Below are positions 63,201 to 64,000 of a DNA stretch of 64,000 bases, piece by piece; the first letter of the stretch is position 1; the number at the start of each line of letters is the position of its first letter. The notes below the pieces were generated by a model. The model was not told the DNA's origin, searched no databases, and saw only the letters and a list, made by a program, of their open reading frames with translations. Made by a program: the position numbers and the translations under genes. The stretch is taken from the NCBI RefSeq assembly GCF_001044395.1, contig NZ_JANU01000009.1, positions 120,159-184,158 on the forward strand, written 5' to 3'. Origin of the DNA: Caenimonas sp. SL110. GTDB lineage: Bacteria; Pseudomonadota; Gammaproteobacteria; Burkholderiales; Burkholderiaceae_C.

Positions 63201-64000
63201 CTGACGCCGGTCTTCTTGCTCTGGGCCGCGAAATCGGTGTTGTCGGCTGACCCGGTGGAGGTCATGTAATACACAGTGGACGCACTGCCAGTGCCACTGC
63301 GCGTGATCGTGAAGGTGACGTTGCCGCCTTCGCTCACTGGCGCGCCCGCATTGCCCGTGGTGGCCGCCACGGTGTAGTCGTAATTGGTGACCACGGCGTC
63401 CTTGATGTACGCCGAGGCATAGCTCGAATAGTTGCCGCTGGTCGCGTCGGCGTAGGTCTTGTACAGGTCCAGCCAGAAGTACTCGGTGCCTTCGGTTGCA
63501 CCATCGATATAGGTGCCGACCGTCACCGTCTTGCTCGTTTCGCCAGTAGCGAAGTTCACCGCGCTCTTGGATTGGGCCGCGAAGTCGCCGCTGCCGGCGG
63601 AACCCTCGGACGTGCTCACGTAGACGGTGGAAGCCGAGCCGGTGCCGCTGCGGGTGATCGTGAAGGTCACGTTGCCGCCTTCGGCCACTGCATTGCCAGA
63701 GCTGTTGGCCGTGGTCGACACCGTGTAGTCGTAGTTGGCGACCACGGCGTCCTTGATGTAGGCCGAGCCGTAGGCCGAGTAGTTGCCAGTGCCCGCATCT
63801 GCATAGCTCTTGTACAGGTCCAGCCAGAAGTACTCGACGCCTTCCGTCGAAGCGTCCAGGTAGGTGCCCACCGTCACCGTCTTGCTCGTCTCGCCGGACG
63901 CAAAAGTCACGGCGCTCTTGGACTGGGCCGCGAAATCGGCCGTGTCGGCCGAGCCTGCCGATGTGCTCACGTAAACCGTCGAAGTACTACCGGTGCCACT
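60239..64000 (-). CDS. Giant secreted repeat protein (Calx-beta-like, RCC1-like, RTX, DUF4214), C-terminal part
   Basis: The last 1,253 residues are visible; the frame is open at the right edge, so the N-terminus is outside. In order toward the C-terminus: at least five repeats of about 105-115 residues with VEGG-type acidic turns and EYFWLDLYK (Calx-beta-like, 62,330-64,000); ten repeats of 44 residues with SAFAALRTDGSVVTWG (RCC1-like, about 60,940-62,240); RTX nonapeptides GGSGADTLVGASGADVL and GGNDFLFGSGGNDN (about 60,770-60,900) that bind calcium; and a C-terminal DUF4214 segment (YPDPATLAEYTGLLDAQ). This end points to type I secretion and a surface or adhesive role. Confidence 0.88.
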   Translation of the reverse strand, partial: SGTGSTSTVYVSTSAGSADTADFAAQSKSAVTFASGETSKTVTVGTYLDASTEGVEYFWLDLYKSYADAGTGNYSAYGSAYIKDAVVANYDYTVSTTANSSGNAVAEGGNVTFTITRSGTGSASTVYVSTSEGSAGSGDFAAQSKSAVNFATGETSKTVTVGTYIDGATEGTEYFWLDLYKTYADATSGNYSSYASAYIKDAVVTNYDYTVAATTGNAGAPVSEGGNVTFTITRSGTGSASTVYYMTSTGSADNTDFAAQSKKTGVSFASGETTKTVTVATYADTATEGSEYFWLDLYKNFSDSTYTTFASGWIQDAVTTGYDYSVTSNASSEASAVQEGGNITFTITRSGTGSASTVYVVTTAGSAGTSDYAAQGKKLAVNFASNETYKTVTIATYTDSITEGAEYFWLDLFENSSDTEYTTFGTAWIKDPVVTSDFSYAVTSSAQDFAAYEGTTITFTVTRNGVGSASTVYVSTLAGDGASGAGNSDYQARNLTPVSFGTNETVKTVTVATTLDALSEVTEYFYLLLYKNATDPNYSSYGYAYITDNQAFGAPATSAPPELEAGPLVTEAVTAAYPGHSQREFGNDFAFAVLNEDGSVVTWGNPAKGGDSSAVAAQLNGYTDVAQVFSTESAFAALRADGSVVAWGDPDAGGSLGAAAAQLNGQIAVTSISSTSSAFAALRTDGSVVTWGYAGYGGDSSAVASQLNGATDVTKIFSNGSAFAALRTDGSVVTWGFADFGGNSSAVASSLNGAVDVVQVQSTNSAFAALRTDGSVVTWGNSADGGSAGAKASQLDGTTDVVKLYATASAFAALRADGSVVTWGGANGGGDSELQAGELDGLPLVTSLAATSSAFAAIHADGSVVTWGSGDGGGNSSAVAAAINGTTDVTALAATTLAFAALRTDGSVVTWGYAGFGGDSSAVASSLNGATDVVQITGNDKAFAALRADGSVVTWGDVLAGGDSSSVATQLNGTTDVVQLFATASAFTALRADGSVVVWGDSAYGGNSGGVTAALDSVVSVGNIGQNDNYLDSAVKTLQGGSGADTLVGASGADVLTGNGGNDFLFGSGGNDNLNGSAGIDVVGLAGPRDRYVLANGTTTATITDSFGFEGVDSLSNVERLSFSDARIALDLAGNAGSAAKLLGVLFGSAAVSVPYYVGIVMGALDLGLPYEDLMAIAIDVLPDHSNAGLVNAVYYNLAGFYPDPATLAEYTGLLDAQVVTQAQFAVIAGDLSYNTDRIDLAGLAQTGLEYSL
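60940..62240 (-). repeat. Ten coding repeats of 132 bp (GSVVTWG units)
   Basis: Each unit encodes about 44 residues with the core FAALR(T/A)DGSVVTWG, then a Gly-rich turn and SSAVASQLNG. The DNA of neighbouring units is very similar. The pattern resembles single blades of an RCC1-like propeller. Confidence 0.88.
62330..64000 (-). repeat. Five or more coding repeats of about 330 bp (Calx-beta-like)
   Basis: Units share SGTGSASTVYVST near their start, TKTVTVATY in the middle and TEGxEYFWLDLYK near the end. The three nearest the window edge are most alike at DNA level, suggesting recent amplification. The array continues past 64000. Confidence 0.85.

Noticed and set aside
61064..63250. 728-codon plus-strand frame opposite the giant repeat protein
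   Set aside because: Its periodic sequence only mirrors the repeats on the coding strand, and it has no start context.

Overview
The window is about 64 kb of high-GC chromosomal DNA from a betaproteobacterium, most likely of the order Burkholderiales (Comamonadaceae or a near relative). Pointers are the ribF-ileS-lspA block, a PimC/PimD-like acyl-CoA dehydrogenase pair, tctBA, a purine-oxidation cluster with BMP-family binding proteins, a very short conserved protein of a kind I recall from this order, and many dispersed 91-bp and half-size palindromic repeats between genes. No rRNA, tRNA, CRISPR array, prophage or intact insertion sequence was seen.

Layout. 1-13 kb: end of a YceH-like gene, the two acyl-CoA dehydrogenases, an HNH endonuclease, ribF-ileS-lspA, a Na/Pi cotransporter, a single-domain response regulator, a Nudix hydrolase, a quinone reductase and an EamA transporter. 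13-24.6 kb: an SDR, two secreted proteins (one CsgG-like), an acetylpolyamine amidohydrolase with DUF3422, tctBA, a GspE-type ATPase coupled to a spermidine-synthase-like gene, MscS and TatD. 24.7-28.8 kb: a membrane-anchored trypsin-like protease followed by MoxR, DUF58 and VWA genes. 29-36.3 kb: lolCD, an RpfE-like gene with recJ, a small unknown gene, an ornithine-cyclodeaminase-family gene, a ParDE-like toxin-antitoxin pair and a dCMP deaminase.

36.4-56.8 kb is a purine salvage and oxidation region. It holds guanine deaminase with a BMP binding protein. Further on is a long minus-strand run: ABC ATPase, two permeases, a BMP lipoprotein, a beta-helix protein, an adenine-type deaminase, a penicillin-acylase-family protein and a small lipoprotein. 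A LysR regulator is divergent from xdhA-xdhB. Together these would import purine nucleosides or bases, deaminate adenine and guanine, and oxidise hypoxanthine and xanthine to urate. A plant-type subtilase lipoprotein gene sits inside this region on the opposite strand with its own terminator.

56.8-64 kb: a Fic protein with a striking inverted repeat at its promoter, a binding-protein-like gene without a signal peptide, a PAS protein, a 50-aa protein, and the C-terminal 1,253 residues of a giant repeat protein (Calx-beta-like, RCC1-like, RTX, DUF4214) that runs off the window. The observations most worth following are a triplicated ribosome-binding-site/start unit at an ABC ATPase-permease junction, the fic inverted repeat with a possibly leaderless promoter, the hairpin leader of the guaD-linked BMP gene, and the GGCTGTCAT-ended repeat family.
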